A stretch of DNA of 64,000 bases from Eutrophosalina sp902522775 (GTDB lineage: Bacteria; Bacteroidota; Bacteroidia; Flavobacteriales; Flavobacteriaceae). The notes under the pieces were generated by a model. The model made no database searches. It saw only the letters and a list, made by a program, of their open reading frames with translations, and had not been told where the DNA came from. Both the position numbers and the translations under genes were made by a program. The stretch spans positions 122,496-186,495 of the forward strand of contig CABYWQ010000002.1 in assembly GCA_902522775.1 (NCBI GenBank). Direction: 5' to 3'. Positions 43,060 to 51,107 of this stretch are shown in pieces; position 1 is the stretch's first letter, and every line of letters begins with the position of its first letter.

Positions 43060-43501
43060 AATATTTTTTTGGAACAAAAAGCATTCCGAAACATTCACCA
43101 CCATCTTTATTAATATTTTTATGATGTATTTTATGTGCTCTTCTAACTCCACGGGCATATTTGTTGTCAATATTTCTAAAAAGTTTAAATCTTCGATGAA
43201 TAAAAATATCGTGAACTATAAAGTATGTTAACCCGTATAAAAATATTCCAATAGCTATTGGTAATCCAAAGAAAAAGTCATATTCAGACCAAGATATGAC
43301 AAAAAGCATACTAACTACAGCATAAAAAATAAAAAACACATCATTTCTTTCAAACCACGATTTATGATTTTTTATATGGTGATCTTTATGTAAAGTCCAT
43401 AGAAAACCGTGCATTATGTATTTATGACTAAACCAAGCCATAAATTCCATAAAAGAAAATGCTAGTATTAAAGACAATATCCAAAAAAAAGTATTCATCA
43501 T
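43052..43501 (-). CDS. crtZ: Beta-carotene 3-hydroxylase CrtZ (fatty acid hydroxylase superfamily)
   Basis: This 149-residue membrane protein has four His clusters that hold a di-iron centre: HKYIMHG, HKDHH, HDIFIHRRF and AHKIHH. The spacing and size match CrtZ, which adds hydroxyl groups to the rings of beta-carotene to give zeaxanthin. It is the last gene of the crtI-crtB-crtZ run. It overlaps crtB by 4 bases and the convergent ribH by 8. No lycopene cyclase gene (crtY) is in the window, so a cyclase elsewhere is implied. Confidence 0.92.
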   Translation of the reverse strand: MMNTFFWILSLILAFSFMEFMAWFSHKYIMHGFLWTLHKDHHIKNHKSWFERNDVFFIFYAVVSMLFVISWSEYDFFFGLPIAIGIFLYGLTYFIVHDIFIHRRFKLFRNIDNKYARGVRRAHKIHHKNINKDGGECFGMLFVPKKYFK

Positions 43502-44337
43502 AAAATATTTAATCTATACCTGACGTAGGACCTTGCCAAAACATCAACTTTTTGGTAATTAGGGACTCTAACTCTTTCATTTTTAATCTTTAAGTGTGAA
43601 GTTCTTTTTAATTTATTTAATAGCCTTTTATAATATTTATAGGCAGCATAAACACCAAACTTCGAATTGTTTGGAAGTTCATATATTCCATTTAATGCTT
43701 TTTTAAAATCATTTTCAATATCATCCATAATAATTTTTTTTGATTCTTCATTAAAATTTTTAAAATCTAAATTTGGAAAATATGTTCTATTTAGTTCATG
43801 AAAATCAGCATTGAAATCTCTTAAGAAATTAACTTTTTGAAATGCACTTCCTAAAGCCATAGCATTAGGTTTAAGTTTTTTGAAAGATTTTTCGTTACCT
43901 TTTAAAAAAACTTTGAGACACATTAATCCTACTACGTCAGCAGATCCATAAATATATTCCTTGTATTCATTTTCGTTGTTATATTTCACTTTTTTTAAAT
44001 CCATCTTCATACTTTTCAAAAAAGAATCAATTAGTTTATAATCTATTTTATACTTATTTACAGTAGATTGAAACGAATTAAGTATAGGATTAGTACTAAT
44101 TTTATTTTTAAGTGAATAGTTTAACTCATCAATGAATCTATTTAAAAGTTCTTTTTTATTGTAATCATGTAGTGTATCCACTATTTCATCTGCAAATCTT
44201 ACAAAACCGTAAATATTATATATATCTTGTCTTATACTTTTTGAGAGCATTTTTGTAGCAAGGCTAAATGAAGTGCTGTATGAGTTTGTAACACTTTTAG
44301 AGCAATCTTGAGAAACCTTATCAAATATTGATTTCAT
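43498..44337 (-). CDS. crtB: Phytoene synthase
   Basis: This 279-residue enzyme condenses two geranylgeranyl diphosphates to phytoene. The two aspartate-rich motifs are FVRFADEIVDTLHDY near residue 48 and NFLRDFNADFHELNRTYFP near residue 168. SVTNSYSTSFSLATKML is the family N-terminal signature. It overlaps crtI by 17 bases. Confidence 0.94.
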   Translation of the reverse strand: MKSIFDKVSQDCSKSVTNSYSTSFSLATKMLSKSIRQDIYNIYGFVRFADEIVDTLHDYNKKELLNRFIDELNYSLKNKISTNPILNSFQSTVNKYKIDYKLIDSFLKSMKMDLKKVKYNNENEYKEYIYGSADVVGLMCLKVFLKGNEKSFKKLKPNAMALGSAFQKVNFLRDFNADFHELNRTYFPNLDFKNFNEESKKIIMDDIENDFKKALNGIYELPNNSKFGVYAAYKYYKRLLNKLKRTSHLKIKNERVRVPNYQKVDVLARSYVRYRLNIL

Positions 44338-45793
44338 CTTTTATAATTAAGTCTGAAACTAACTTTCCAGAAACAATAGCAGGTGGAACACCTGGCCCCG
44401 GGACCGTTAATTGTCCACTAAAGTACAAATTTTTTACCTTTTTACTTTTCAGTTTAGGTCTTAGAAAAGCAGTTTGCTTTAAAGTATTAGCTAAACCATA
44501 TGCATTCCCACCATATGAATTATAATCTGATTTAAAATCATTAATACAATAACTTTTTTTATATACTATATTATCTTTAATATTTTCTTGTATTGTATCT
44601 TCAATTCTTTGAATTACTAAATTAAAATACTTTTCTCTAACAAAATCAGTATCCTTTAGATTTGTAGAAATTGGAATAAGAATGAATAGGTTTTCACAAT
44701 TTTTTGGAGCAGTGTGTTTATATGTTTTTGATGTTATATTGAGATAAAAAAGGGGAGAACTAGGCCATTTTGGGTTAGAATATATTTCATCAGCATGTTT
44801 TTCAAAATCTGTATCAAAAAATAAATTATGATGATCTAAATCAACAATTTTTTTATCTAAACCAATATAAAATAAAAGTGATGATGGTGACCAAGTTTTT
44901 TTAGACCAGTAACTATTAGAATATTGTCTATATTTATTTTGAAGTAATTTTTCTGTGTGTGAGTAATCAGCTCCTGAAAGAATAAAATCACATTTAAAAA
45001 AAGATTTGTTTGTTTTTAAACCTATAGCTTTTTGATTTTTTACCAAAATTTCTTCAATTGAAGAATTATTAAAGAATTTCACATTATGTTCTTTTGCAAT
45101 TTTTATCATTGCTTGTACTACATCATAAAATCCATTTTTTGGTTGCCATGTGCCAAGACCAAAGTCAGCGTAATTCATAAAATTATAAAAAGCTGGTGTC
45201 TCGGAAGGTTTCGCACCTAAAAAAAGCACTGGAAATTGTAAAATTGATCTTAATCTAGGATCTTTAAATTTCTTATTTATTTGGTTTTTTATATTAGAAA
45301 TAAAAAGGTTTATTTTAAAAATGGTTTTAGTGTTTATTAATTCAAAAATAGATTTTCCAGGCATTTTGTAAAGCATATTGGATACAGCTAAATCATAATT
45401 ATCTTTTGACTCATTCAAAAATTTTCTTAGTTCTTTACCACTTCCTTTTTCAATTTTTTCAAAAGAATCAACTATGTTTTCTATATTCTTACCAATTTTA
45501 ATCTGATTTTTTTTACCGAATATAACCCTGTATGCAGGATCAAGTTTTTTAGCTTCGTAAAAATCAGAGCTTTTTTTACCAAAGTCATTGAAAAATCTTT
45601 CAAAAACATCTGGCATCCAATACCAACTAGGTCCCATATCAAAAGTGAACCCATTTTCCTTAAACTGTCTAGCTCTGCCGCCATAATTTTTATTTTTTTC
45701 AAATATGGTAACATCAAAACCTGCTTTTGCTAAATAACATGAGGCTGATAGAGATGAAAACCCGGAACCAATTATAAAGACTTTTTTTTTCAA
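44321..45793 (-). CDS. crtI: Phytoene desaturase
   Basis: This 490-residue FAD enzyme of the CrtI group starts KKKVFIIGSGFSSLSASCYL, the dinucleotide-binding motif, followed by FEKNKNYGGRARQFKENGFTF-like residues and the C-terminal FSGQLTVPGPGVPPAIVSGK carotenoid-desaturase signature. It introduces double bonds into phytoene to give neurosporene or lycopene. The start chosen is TTG at 45793, which gives the conserved N terminus. A longer frame from 45838 would run into the tRNA-Leu gene and is rejected. It begins 18 bases after the 3' end of tRNA-Leu, with no promoter box between. Confidence 0.92.
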   Translation of the reverse strand: MKKKVFIIGSGFSSLSASCYLAKAGFDVTIFEKNKNYGGRARQFKENGFTFDMGPSWYWMPDVFERFFNDFGKKSSDFYEAKKLDPAYRVIFGKKNQIKIGKNIENIVDSFEKIEKGSGKELRKFLNESKDNYDLAVSNMLYKMPGKSIFELINTKTIFKINLFISNIKNQINKKFKDPRLRSILQFPVLFLGAKPSETPAFYNFMNYADFGLGTWQPKNGFYDVVQAMIKIAKEHNVKFFNNSSIEEILVKNQKAIGLKTNKSFFKCDFILSGADYSHTEKLLQNKYRQYSNSYWSKKTWSPSSLLFYIGLDKKIVDLDHHNLFFDTDFEKHADEIYSNPKWPSSPLFYLNITSKTYKHTAPKNCENLFILIPISTNLKDTDFVREKYFNLVIQRIEDTIQENIKDNIVYKKSYCINDFKSDYNSYGGNAYGLANTLKQTAFLRPKLKSKKVKNLYFSGQLTVPGPGVPPAIVSGKLVSDLIIKDEINI

Positions 45794-45811
45794 TTTTATT
45801 TCTAATGATTG

Positions 45812-45895
45812 TGCACACGAGAGGACTTGAACCTCCAAGGGATAAATCCCACTAGGCCCTCAACCTAGCGCGTCTACCAATTTCGCCACGTGCGC
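45812..45895 (-). tRNA. tRNA-Leu (GAG)
   Basis: An 84-nt class II cloverleaf: acceptor GCGCACG pairs with CGTGTGC, discriminator A73, the typical leucine D arm (GCGAAATTGGTAGACGC), anticodon loop TTGAGGG with GAG, a long variable arm, and T arm GGAGG-TTCAAGT-CCTCT. It lies 12 bases downstream of tRNA-Lys in the same orientation. CCA is not encoded. Confidence 0.94.
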
Positions 45896-45907
45896 CAGAA
45901 AGAATTG

Positions 45908-45980
45908 TGACCTGGCTGGGGCTCGAACCCAGGACCCTCTCCTTAAAAGGGAGATGCTCTACCAACTGAGCTACCAGGTC
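45908..45980 (-). tRNA. tRNA-Lys (TTT)
   Basis: A 73-nt cloverleaf: acceptor GACCTGG/CCAGGTC with A73, D arm GCTCAGTTGGTAGAGC, anticodon loop CTTTTAA with TTT and T arm CTGGG-TTCGAGC-CCCAG. It is the first gene of the tRNA-Lys/tRNA-Leu unit and lies 15 bases downstream of a perfect promoter. Confidence 0.96.
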
Positions 45981-45995
45981 TTTTTTAAACGCTCG

Positions 45996-46026
45996 CAAAT
46001 ATAGGGCCAATAAACATATTAATCAA
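45996..46026 (-). promoter_or_regulatory. Promoter of tRNA-Lys/tRNA-Leu unit (TTTG-N19-TATATTTG)
   Basis: On the minus strand, TTTG at 46026-46023, exactly 19 bases, then TATATTTG at 46003-45996: a perfect match, identical in both boxes and spacing to the tRNA-Met promoter at 26156-26186. It may also drive crtI-crtB-crtZ. Confidence 0.82.
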
Positions 46027-46038
46027 AGAATATTTCTC

Positions 46039-46046
46039 ATAAATTT
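46039..46046 (+). promoter_or_regulatory. Probable -7 box of aroK promoter
   Basis: TAAATTTG, an exact -7 match, ends 9 bases before the aroK ATG. It lies back to back with the tRNA-Lys promoter, so the two -33 regions overlap. No strong -33 box for this direction is seen. Confidence 0.42.
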
Positions 46047-46055
46047 GTAGAAATT

Positions 46056-46607
46056 ATGGATTTGTATAACTCAACTAATAATTGTAATTCAATTATATTA
46101 ATTGGCTACATGGGTAGTGGTAAAACCTCAATTGGCAAAAAATTATCTAAAAAAATAAATTATGACTTTATTGATTTAGATAAAGAGATTGAGAAAAAAC
46201 TTAATAAGTCAATTTCTCAAATATTCACAGATTTAGGTGAATTAGAATTTAGAAAGATTGAGAATAGAATATTAATGGATATATTAAGTTTTAAACATCA
46301 ATTTATTTTATCAGTTGGCGGAGGAACACCATGCTATTATGATAACATGAATGTAATTTTATCAAAATCAAAATATAGTATTTATTTAAAAGTCCCTTTA
46401 AAAATATTATCTAAAAGACTCTACTTGAAAAAAGAAAAAAGACCAATATTATCAAATATTAATTCTATTAATAATATGAAAGAATTTATAGCAAAACATA
46501 TTTTTGAAAGAATACCTTTTTATGAAAAATCAAATTTTGTAATTGAATCAAACAGAGAGGATTGTGAGTTAGTCATTGATAAAATAATTGAAATAATTAA
46601 ACAATAA
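46056..46607 (+). CDS. aroK: Shikimate kinase
   Basis: This 183-residue P-loop kinase has Walker A GYMGSGKTSIGK, DFIDLDKEIEKKLNKSISQIF as shikimate-binding region, FRKIENRILMDIL and GGGTPCYYDN, and the lid LYLKKEKRPIL. It phosphorylates shikimate in aromatic amino-acid synthesis. It overlaps the convergent phosphoribosyltransferase gene by 11 bases. Confidence 0.93.
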   Translation: MDLYNSTNNCNSIILIGYMGSGKTSIGKKLSKKINYDFIDLDKEIEKKLNKSISQIFTDLGELEFRKIENRILMDILSFKHQFILSVGGGTPCYYDNMNVILSKSKYSIYLKVPLKILSKRLYLKKEKRPILSNINSINNMKEFIAKHIFERIPFYEKSNFVIESNREDCELVIDKIIEIIKQ

Positions 46608-47088
46608 TAGCCTTTAAATTATTTTTTTCAATAATCAATTTAACTGTATCATCATAATTTGTAGATAATGAAATTCCTTTGAAATCAACTTTGACAGGAA
46701 ATTTTTTATGATTACGATCAATTAAAACAACAGTTTTTATATTTTCAAAATTATATTCTAATAATTTTTTTATTGCATACATCAATGTTTTTCCTGTGTT
46801 TAAAACATCATCAATTATAAAAACTTTTTCATAAATTTTTGATATTGATAAATCGCAATTAATCATATTTTTAGGATCATTTTTATCAATTTGAATACTT
46901 TTAAGAACAACTTTATTGGAGCATATTTTTTTTAATTTATCAACAATTAATTTTGATATCTCTAATCCTTTTTCTTTAACTCCAATAATTAAAATCGTGT
47001 TATTAAATTCTGAATTTTCAACTATTTGATAAGCAAGACGATTACATATTCTAATTATTTTATTATGGTTTAGGACTTGATTTTTCAT
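46597..47088 (-). CDS. Phosphoribosyltransferase family protein (PyrR-like)
   Basis: This 163-residue protein of the type I PRTase fold carries the PRPP loop VFIIDDVLNTGKTLMYAI and an N-terminal segment RICNRLAYQIVENSEFNNTI like PyrR and hypoxanthine PRTases. The exact substrate is unresolved: uracil, a purine base or a regulatory role are all open. It sits between aroK and the FKBP lipoprotein gene without functional neighbours. Confidence 0.82.
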   Translation of the reverse strand: MKNQVLNHNKIIRICNRLAYQIVENSEFNNTILIIGVKEKGLEISKLIVDKLKKICSNKVVLKSIQIDKNDPKNMINCDLSISKIYEKVFIIDDVLNTGKTLMYAIKKLLEYNFENIKTVVLIDRNHKKFPVKVDFKGISLSTNYDDTVKLIIEKNNLKAIIV

Positions 47089-47163
47089 CGAATAAATTAA
47101 AGTAAATCTAAGATAAAAATATTAAGAAAATTGTATCTTGCGCATGATTTTATAATTTAAAAT

Positions 47164-48057
47164 TTGAAGTCTAAATTACATACTTGCTATATAACCATTT
47201 TATTTTTATTGATTTTTTTTTCATGTAAAAAGGACGATACCAATAATATTGATATTCCAATAAAGGACTTATCTGAGCAATATATCATAGAAAATGATTC
47301 TATAATTCAATTTATGAAAACTCATTTTTATAATTATGATGATTTTAGTAATCTTTCCTCAACAGATTCTCCAGAAATTATTTTTGATTCAATTATTGGT
47401 GATAATCTTAACAAAACTCCTATTTATGACCAGGTTTCTACACTTCAGATTAGTGTTAAAGATGCAAATGATAATGATGTTAACCATAATTTATATTATC
47501 ACATTATTAGAGATGGTATAGGTGACAACCCAACAGTTGCTGATTCTGTTTTTGTTAGTTATAAAGGACTTTTATTTGATGGTTCATCATTTGACTCTAG
47601 AAAAAATCCTATATGGATGGAAGCTAAAAATTTAATTAGAGGCTTTCAGGAATTTTTACCATTACTTAAAAAGGGTGATGTAAAAGTAAATAATGATGGA
47701 ACATATGATTTCATAGATTTTGGTATTGGTTTTGTAATTTTTCCATCTGGGTTAGGTTATTATCAAAGTGGGAGCGTTAATATTCCAGCTTACTCCCCTT
47801 TAATTTTTCAAGTCAATATGATGACCCTAAATCGAACGGATCATGATAATGATAGTGTTTTAACTATAAACGAGGATCTTGATGGTGATCATAATTTCAA
47901 TAATGATGATACAGACTCCGATAATATTCCAAATTATTTAGATAATGATGACGACGGAGACGGCATACTAACCATAAATGAATATGATAAAAATAATGAT
48001 GGTGTTGCTGATGACAGTGATGGAGATGGAACACCCGACTACCTAGATTTAGATTAA
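47164..48057 (+). CDS. FKBP-type peptidyl-prolyl isomerase lipoprotein with acidic repeat tail
   Basis: This 297-residue protein has a lipoprotein signal with lipobox LIFFSC (Cys21) after a TTG start. The FKBP domain spans about 108-222 with NPTVADSVFVSYKGLLFDGSS, WMEAKNLIRGFQEFLPLLKK and IPAYSPLIFQVNMM as core strands. From residue 226 (47839 on) follow tandem Asp/Asn-rich DxDxDG-type repeats ending GDGTPDYLDLD, which resemble the thrombospondin type 3 calcium-binding repeats. A periplasmic or surface folding helper is likely; calcium binding is inferred. A related Bacteroidota gliding FKBP is GldI, but this is only a distant resemblance. Confidence 0.83.
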   Translation: MKSKLHTCYITILFLLIFFSCKKDDTNNIDIPIKDLSEQYIIENDSIIQFMKTHFYNYDDFSNLSSTDSPEIIFDSIIGDNLNKTPIYDQVSTLQISVKDANDNDVNHNLYYHIIRDGIGDNPTVADSVFVSYKGLLFDGSSFDSRKNPIWMEAKNLIRGFQEFLPLLKKGDVKVNNDGTYDFIDFGIGFVIFPSGLGYYQSGSVNIPAYSPLIFQVNMMTLNRTDHDNDSVLTINEDLDGDHNFNNDDTDSDNIPNYLDNDDDGDGILTINEYDKNNDGVADDSDGDGTPDYLDLD

Positions 48058-48059
48058 AA

Positions 48060-49016
48060 TTATTTTTTTCTTGAAATTACCTTTTTACATTTTTTAATAA
48101 TATTTTCAGAATCTAATTTATATTTTTTCATAAGATCTTCAGGTTTTCCGGATTCACCAAATTTATCGTTGACGCCTACAAACTCCATTGGACATAAAAT
48201 ATTTTTAACAATTAATCTAGAAACCGATTCTCCAAGTCCTCCAATTATGTTGTGTTCTTCACATGAAACAATACAATTTGTTTTACTAATTGAATCTAAA
48301 ATTATTTGTTTGTCTAATGGTTTAATTGTATGAATATTTATTACATCAGCTTTTATCCCTTCATGAGAAAGTTCATTAGCTGCAATAATAGATTGCCAAA
48401 CCAAGTGTCCTGTAGAAACTATTGTTACATCATTGCCATTAATTAATTTAACTCCCTTACCAATTATGAAATTTTGATTTTCTGGTGTGAAATTAGGTAC
48501 TTTTGGTCTTCCAAATCTGAGATAGACAGGACCAACATGTTTTGCTATTTCAATTGTTGCAGCTTTAGTTTGATTATAATCACAAGTATTAATTACAGTC
48601 ATTCCAGGCAACATTTTCATTAAACCTAAATCTTCAAGAATTTGATGTGTAGCACCATCTTCTCCTAAAGTAATACCTGCATGTGATGCACAAATTTTTA
48701 CATTTTTATTTGAATAAGCAATGGATTGTCTAATTTGATCATAAACACGACCAGTGGAGAAGTTGGCGAAAGTTCCAGTAAATGGAATTTTGTCACCAAT
48801 TGTCAAACCTGCAGCAATTCCCATCATATTTGCCTCAGCAATTCCAACTTGGATAAATCTATTGGGAAACTCATTTTTAAATTCATTCATCTTCAACGAA
48901 CCAGTTAAGTCAGCACAAAGTGCAACTACATTCTTATTAGTTCTACCCAATTCTAGTAGACCGGCCCCAAAACCCGATCTAGTATCATTATTGCCTTTAT
49001 TTATAAACTTATTCAT
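48060..49016 (-). CDS. Transketolase, C-terminal (pyrimidine-binding) subunit
   Basis: This 318-residue protein is the second half of a split transketolase: VVALCADLTGSLKMNEFKN, FIQVGIAEANMMGIAAGLT with the catalytic Glu, and ASHAGITLGEDGATHQILED. The C-terminal domain has the usual Rossmann-like fold (TIVSTGHLVWQSIIAANEL). Together with the N-terminal subunit gene 1 base upstream it forms the thiamine-diphosphate enzyme of the pentose phosphate pathway. Related DXS-type enzymes share this fold but the split arrangement fits transketolase. Confidence 0.92.
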   Translation of the reverse strand: MNKFINKGNNDTRSGFGAGLLELGRTNKNVVALCADLTGSLKMNEFKNEFPNRFIQVGIAEANMMGIAAGLTIGDKIPFTGTFANFSTGRVYDQIRQSIAYSNKNVKICASHAGITLGEDGATHQILEDLGLMKMLPGMTVINTCDYNQTKAATIEIAKHVGPVYLRFGRPKVPNFTPENQNFIIGKGVKLINGNDVTIVSTGHLVWQSIIAANELSHEGIKADVINIHTIKPLDKQIILDSISKTNCIVSCEEHNIIGGLGESVSRLIVKNILCPMEFVGVNDKFGESGKPEDLMKKYKLDSENIIKKCKKVISRKK

Positions 49017-49017
49017 T

Positions 49018-49854
49018 TTAATAATCTTTTAGTGTCTCAGGGTTTTGATCTAAAGCAATTTTTAATTCTTCATTATTTGGTGCAACGCCATGCCATTTAT
49101 GAGTACCCATCATGTAATCAACTCCATTTCCCATAATAGTACTCATGATTATAGCAACAGGTTTACCATTTCCTGTCAATTTTTTTGCATTAATCAAAGC
49201 TTCTTCAACTTTTTTTAAATTATTACCATCTAATAATTTAATCACATGCCAGTTAAAAGATTTGAATTTTTGTGGAATATCACCTAAATCTAATACTTCT
49301 TTCAAATCTCCATCAATTTGTTTTTGATTGTAATCAATTGTACATATAATATTATCTATTTTATTTGCAGATGCAAACATTATTGCTTCCCAATTTTGAC
49401 CCTCCTGAAGTTCTCCATCGCCATGTAAACTGTAGATAATATTTCTATCGTTATTTAATTTCTTAGATATTGCAGCTCCAATCGCAACTGACATTCCTTG
49501 CCCTAAAGAACCGCTAGCAATTCTAATACCTGGTAAGCCTTCATGTGTTGTAGGGTGACCTTGGAGTCTCGAATTAATTTTTCTAAATGTATTAAGTTCT
49601 GTAACTGGAAAATATCCAGCTCTTGATAAAGTGCTGTAGTAAACAGGGGAAATGTGGCCATTTGAAAGAAAAAACAGATCTTCATCTTTACCATTCATAT
49701 CAAAATCATCTTTTCTATTCATTATTTTGAAAAAAAGCACAGTAAAAAATTCTGTACAACCTAAGGACCCACCTGGATGGCCTGAGTTTACCTCATTCAC
49801 CATCCTAACAATATCTCTTCTAATTTGAAAAACTAAATCTTCTAATTTTTTCAT
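49018..49854 (-). CDS. Transketolase, N-terminal (TPP-binding) subunit
   Basis: This 278-residue protein has the thiamine-diphosphate motif HGDGELQEGQNWEAIMFA (GDG-x-N), HPGGSLGCTEFFTVLFFK at the start and ASGSLGQGMSVAIGAAISKK. It pairs with the C-terminal subunit encoded 1 base downstream. Split transketolases are common in Bacteroidota. A TATTTTTG box lies 4 bases before the ATG. Confidence 0.93.
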   Translation of the reverse strand: MKKLEDLVFQIRRDIVRMVNEVNSGHPGGSLGCTEFFTVLFFKIMNRKDDFDMNGKDEDLFFLSNGHISPVYYSTLSRAGYFPVTELNTFRKINSRLQGHPTTHEGLPGIRIASGSLGQGMSVAIGAAISKKLNNDRNIIYSLHGDGELQEGQNWEAIMFASANKIDNIICTIDYNQKQIDGDLKEVLDLGDIPQKFKSFNWHVIKLLDGNNLKKVEEALINAKKLTGNGKPVAIIMSTIMGNGVDYMMGTHKWHGVAPNNEELKIALDQNPETLKDY

Positions 49855-49858
49855 ATTT

Positions 49859-49866
49859 CAAAAATA
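49859..49866 (-). promoter_or_regulatory. Probable -7 box of the transketolase operon
   Basis: TATTTTTG on the minus strand, exact -7 match, ends only 4 bases before the ATG at 49854. No -33 box is seen at 19 bases, so confidence is limited. Confidence 0.4.
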
Positions 49867-49963
49867 TGATCTCTTTTATTATCATTATTAAAAATCAACT
49901 AAACTTATTAACCAAAAAAAAGAATTAGTTAACAACATTATATCATATGAAAAGTTAATAAAT

Positions 49964-49971
49964 TATATTTG
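49964..49971 (+). promoter_or_regulatory. Probable -7 box of tgt promoter
   Basis: TATATTTG, exact -7 match, ends 5 bases before the tgt ATG, so a leaderless message is predicted. The 122-base gap between tkt and tgt otherwise holds only AT-rich sequence. Confidence 0.42.
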
Positions 49972-49976
49972 AATAT

Positions 49977-51107
49977 ATGAAATTTGAGATAGTCAATGAG
50001 GATTGTAAAAGTTCAGCCAGAATTGGAAAAATTGAAACTGACCATGGAAGTTTTGAAACCCCATTGTTCATGCCTGTGGCAACATCAGGAGCAATTAAGG
50101 GTGTACACAATAAGGATCTTATAGAAAATATATATCCAGATGTTATTTTATCAAATACTTACCATCTTTATTTAAGACCTGGAACTGATATTATTGAAAA
50201 TGCAGGTGGTTTACATGAGTTTATGAACTGGAATAATAATATATTAACAGATAGCGGTGGCTATCAAGTTTACTCACTATCAAATAATAGAAAAATTAAT
50301 AATGAAGGTGTTAAATTTAAATCCCATATTGATGGTTCATATCACTTTTTTAAACCTGAAGATGCAATTGATATTCAAAGATCAATAGGTGCTGATATAA
50401 TTATGGCTTTTGATGAGTGTACACCATATCCCTGCGATAAAATATATGCTAGAAAGTCAATGCAGTTAACACATAATTGGTTAGATAGATGTATTAAAAG
50501 ATTTAATACTACTAAAAAAAAATATCTACATGATCAGTTTTTATTACCTATTGTACAAGGAAGTATGAATAAAGAATTAAGAAAAATATCCGCAGAATAT
50601 GTTGCATCAAAGGATTTACATGCTAATGCAATTGGAGGTTTATCCGTTGGTGAACCTCATGAAATAATGTATGAAATTTCTGATTTAGTATGTAGTATTT
50701 TACCAAAAAATAAACCTAGATATTTGATGGGGGTTGGAACACCTTTAAATTTAATTGAAAATATAGGATTAGGAGTTGATATGTTTGATTGTGTTATGCC
50801 AACTAGAAATGCAAGAAACGGCATGTTATTTACGTCAGAAGGAACTATAAATATCAAAAATAAAAAATGGAAAAATGACCACTCAATTATTGATTTTAAT
50901 GGAAATACTTTTGTTGACAGCTCTTACACAAAAGCATATTTAAGACATCTGTTTAGTATAAATGAAAACTTAGGAAAGCAAATTGCTACAATACATAATT
51001 TGGGTTTTTATAAGTGGATTATAGATTCCACAAAAAAGGCAATAAAATCTGGTGATTTCTTAACTTGGAAGAAAAAAATGAATAAAAAATTGAATAATAG
51101 ACTTTAA
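49977..51107 (+). CDS. tgt: tRNA-guanine transglycosylase without the usual zinc site
   Basis: This 376-residue TIM-barrel enzyme exchanges guanine 34 for preQ1 in queuosine tRNAs. Key segments are FMPVATSGAIKGV, LTDSGGYQVYS with Asp92, GGLSVGEPHEIM and DMFDCVMPTRNARNGMLF with the nucleophile Asp271. In E. coli a CxCxxC plus His binds zinc in the C-terminal part; here that stretch is TFVDSSYTKAYLRHLFS (residues 311-327) with no cysteines. It overlaps the permease start by one base. Confidence 0.93.
   Translation: MKFEIVNEDCKSSARIGKIETDHGSFETPLFMPVATSGAIKGVHNKDLIENIYPDVILSNTYHLYLRPGTDIIENAGGLHEFMNWNNNILTDSGGYQVYSLSNNRKINNEGVKFKSHIDGSYHFFKPEDAIDIQRSIGADIIMAFDECTPYPCDKIYARKSMQLTHNWLDRCIKRFNTTKKKYLHDQFLLPIVQGSMNKELRKISAEYVASKDLHANAIGGLSVGEPHEIMYEISDLVCSILPKNKPRYLMGVGTPLNLIENIGLGVDMFDCVMPTRNARNGMLFTSEGTINIKNKKWKNDHSIIDFNGNTFVDSSYTKAYLRHLFSINENLGKQIATIHNLGFYKWIIDSTKKAIKSGDFLTWKKKMNKKLNNRL

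Noticed and set aside
45794..45838. Extended crtI start giving 15 more residues
   Set aside because: The extension reads through the 3' end of tRNA-Leu. The conserved N terminus begins at the TTG at 45793.
45812..45980. tRNA pair as integration site for a mobile element
   Set aside because: No integrase gene, no direct repeat of the tRNA 3' ends and only ordinary chromosomal genes on both sides.
49855..49976. Possible riboswitch or small RNA between tkt and tgt (queuosine-related preQ1 switch was considered)
   Set aside because: The 122 bases are AT-rich with no stable hairpin or preQ1 aptamer core visible, and the -7 box sits 5 bases before tgt, leaving no leader to hold a riboswitch.
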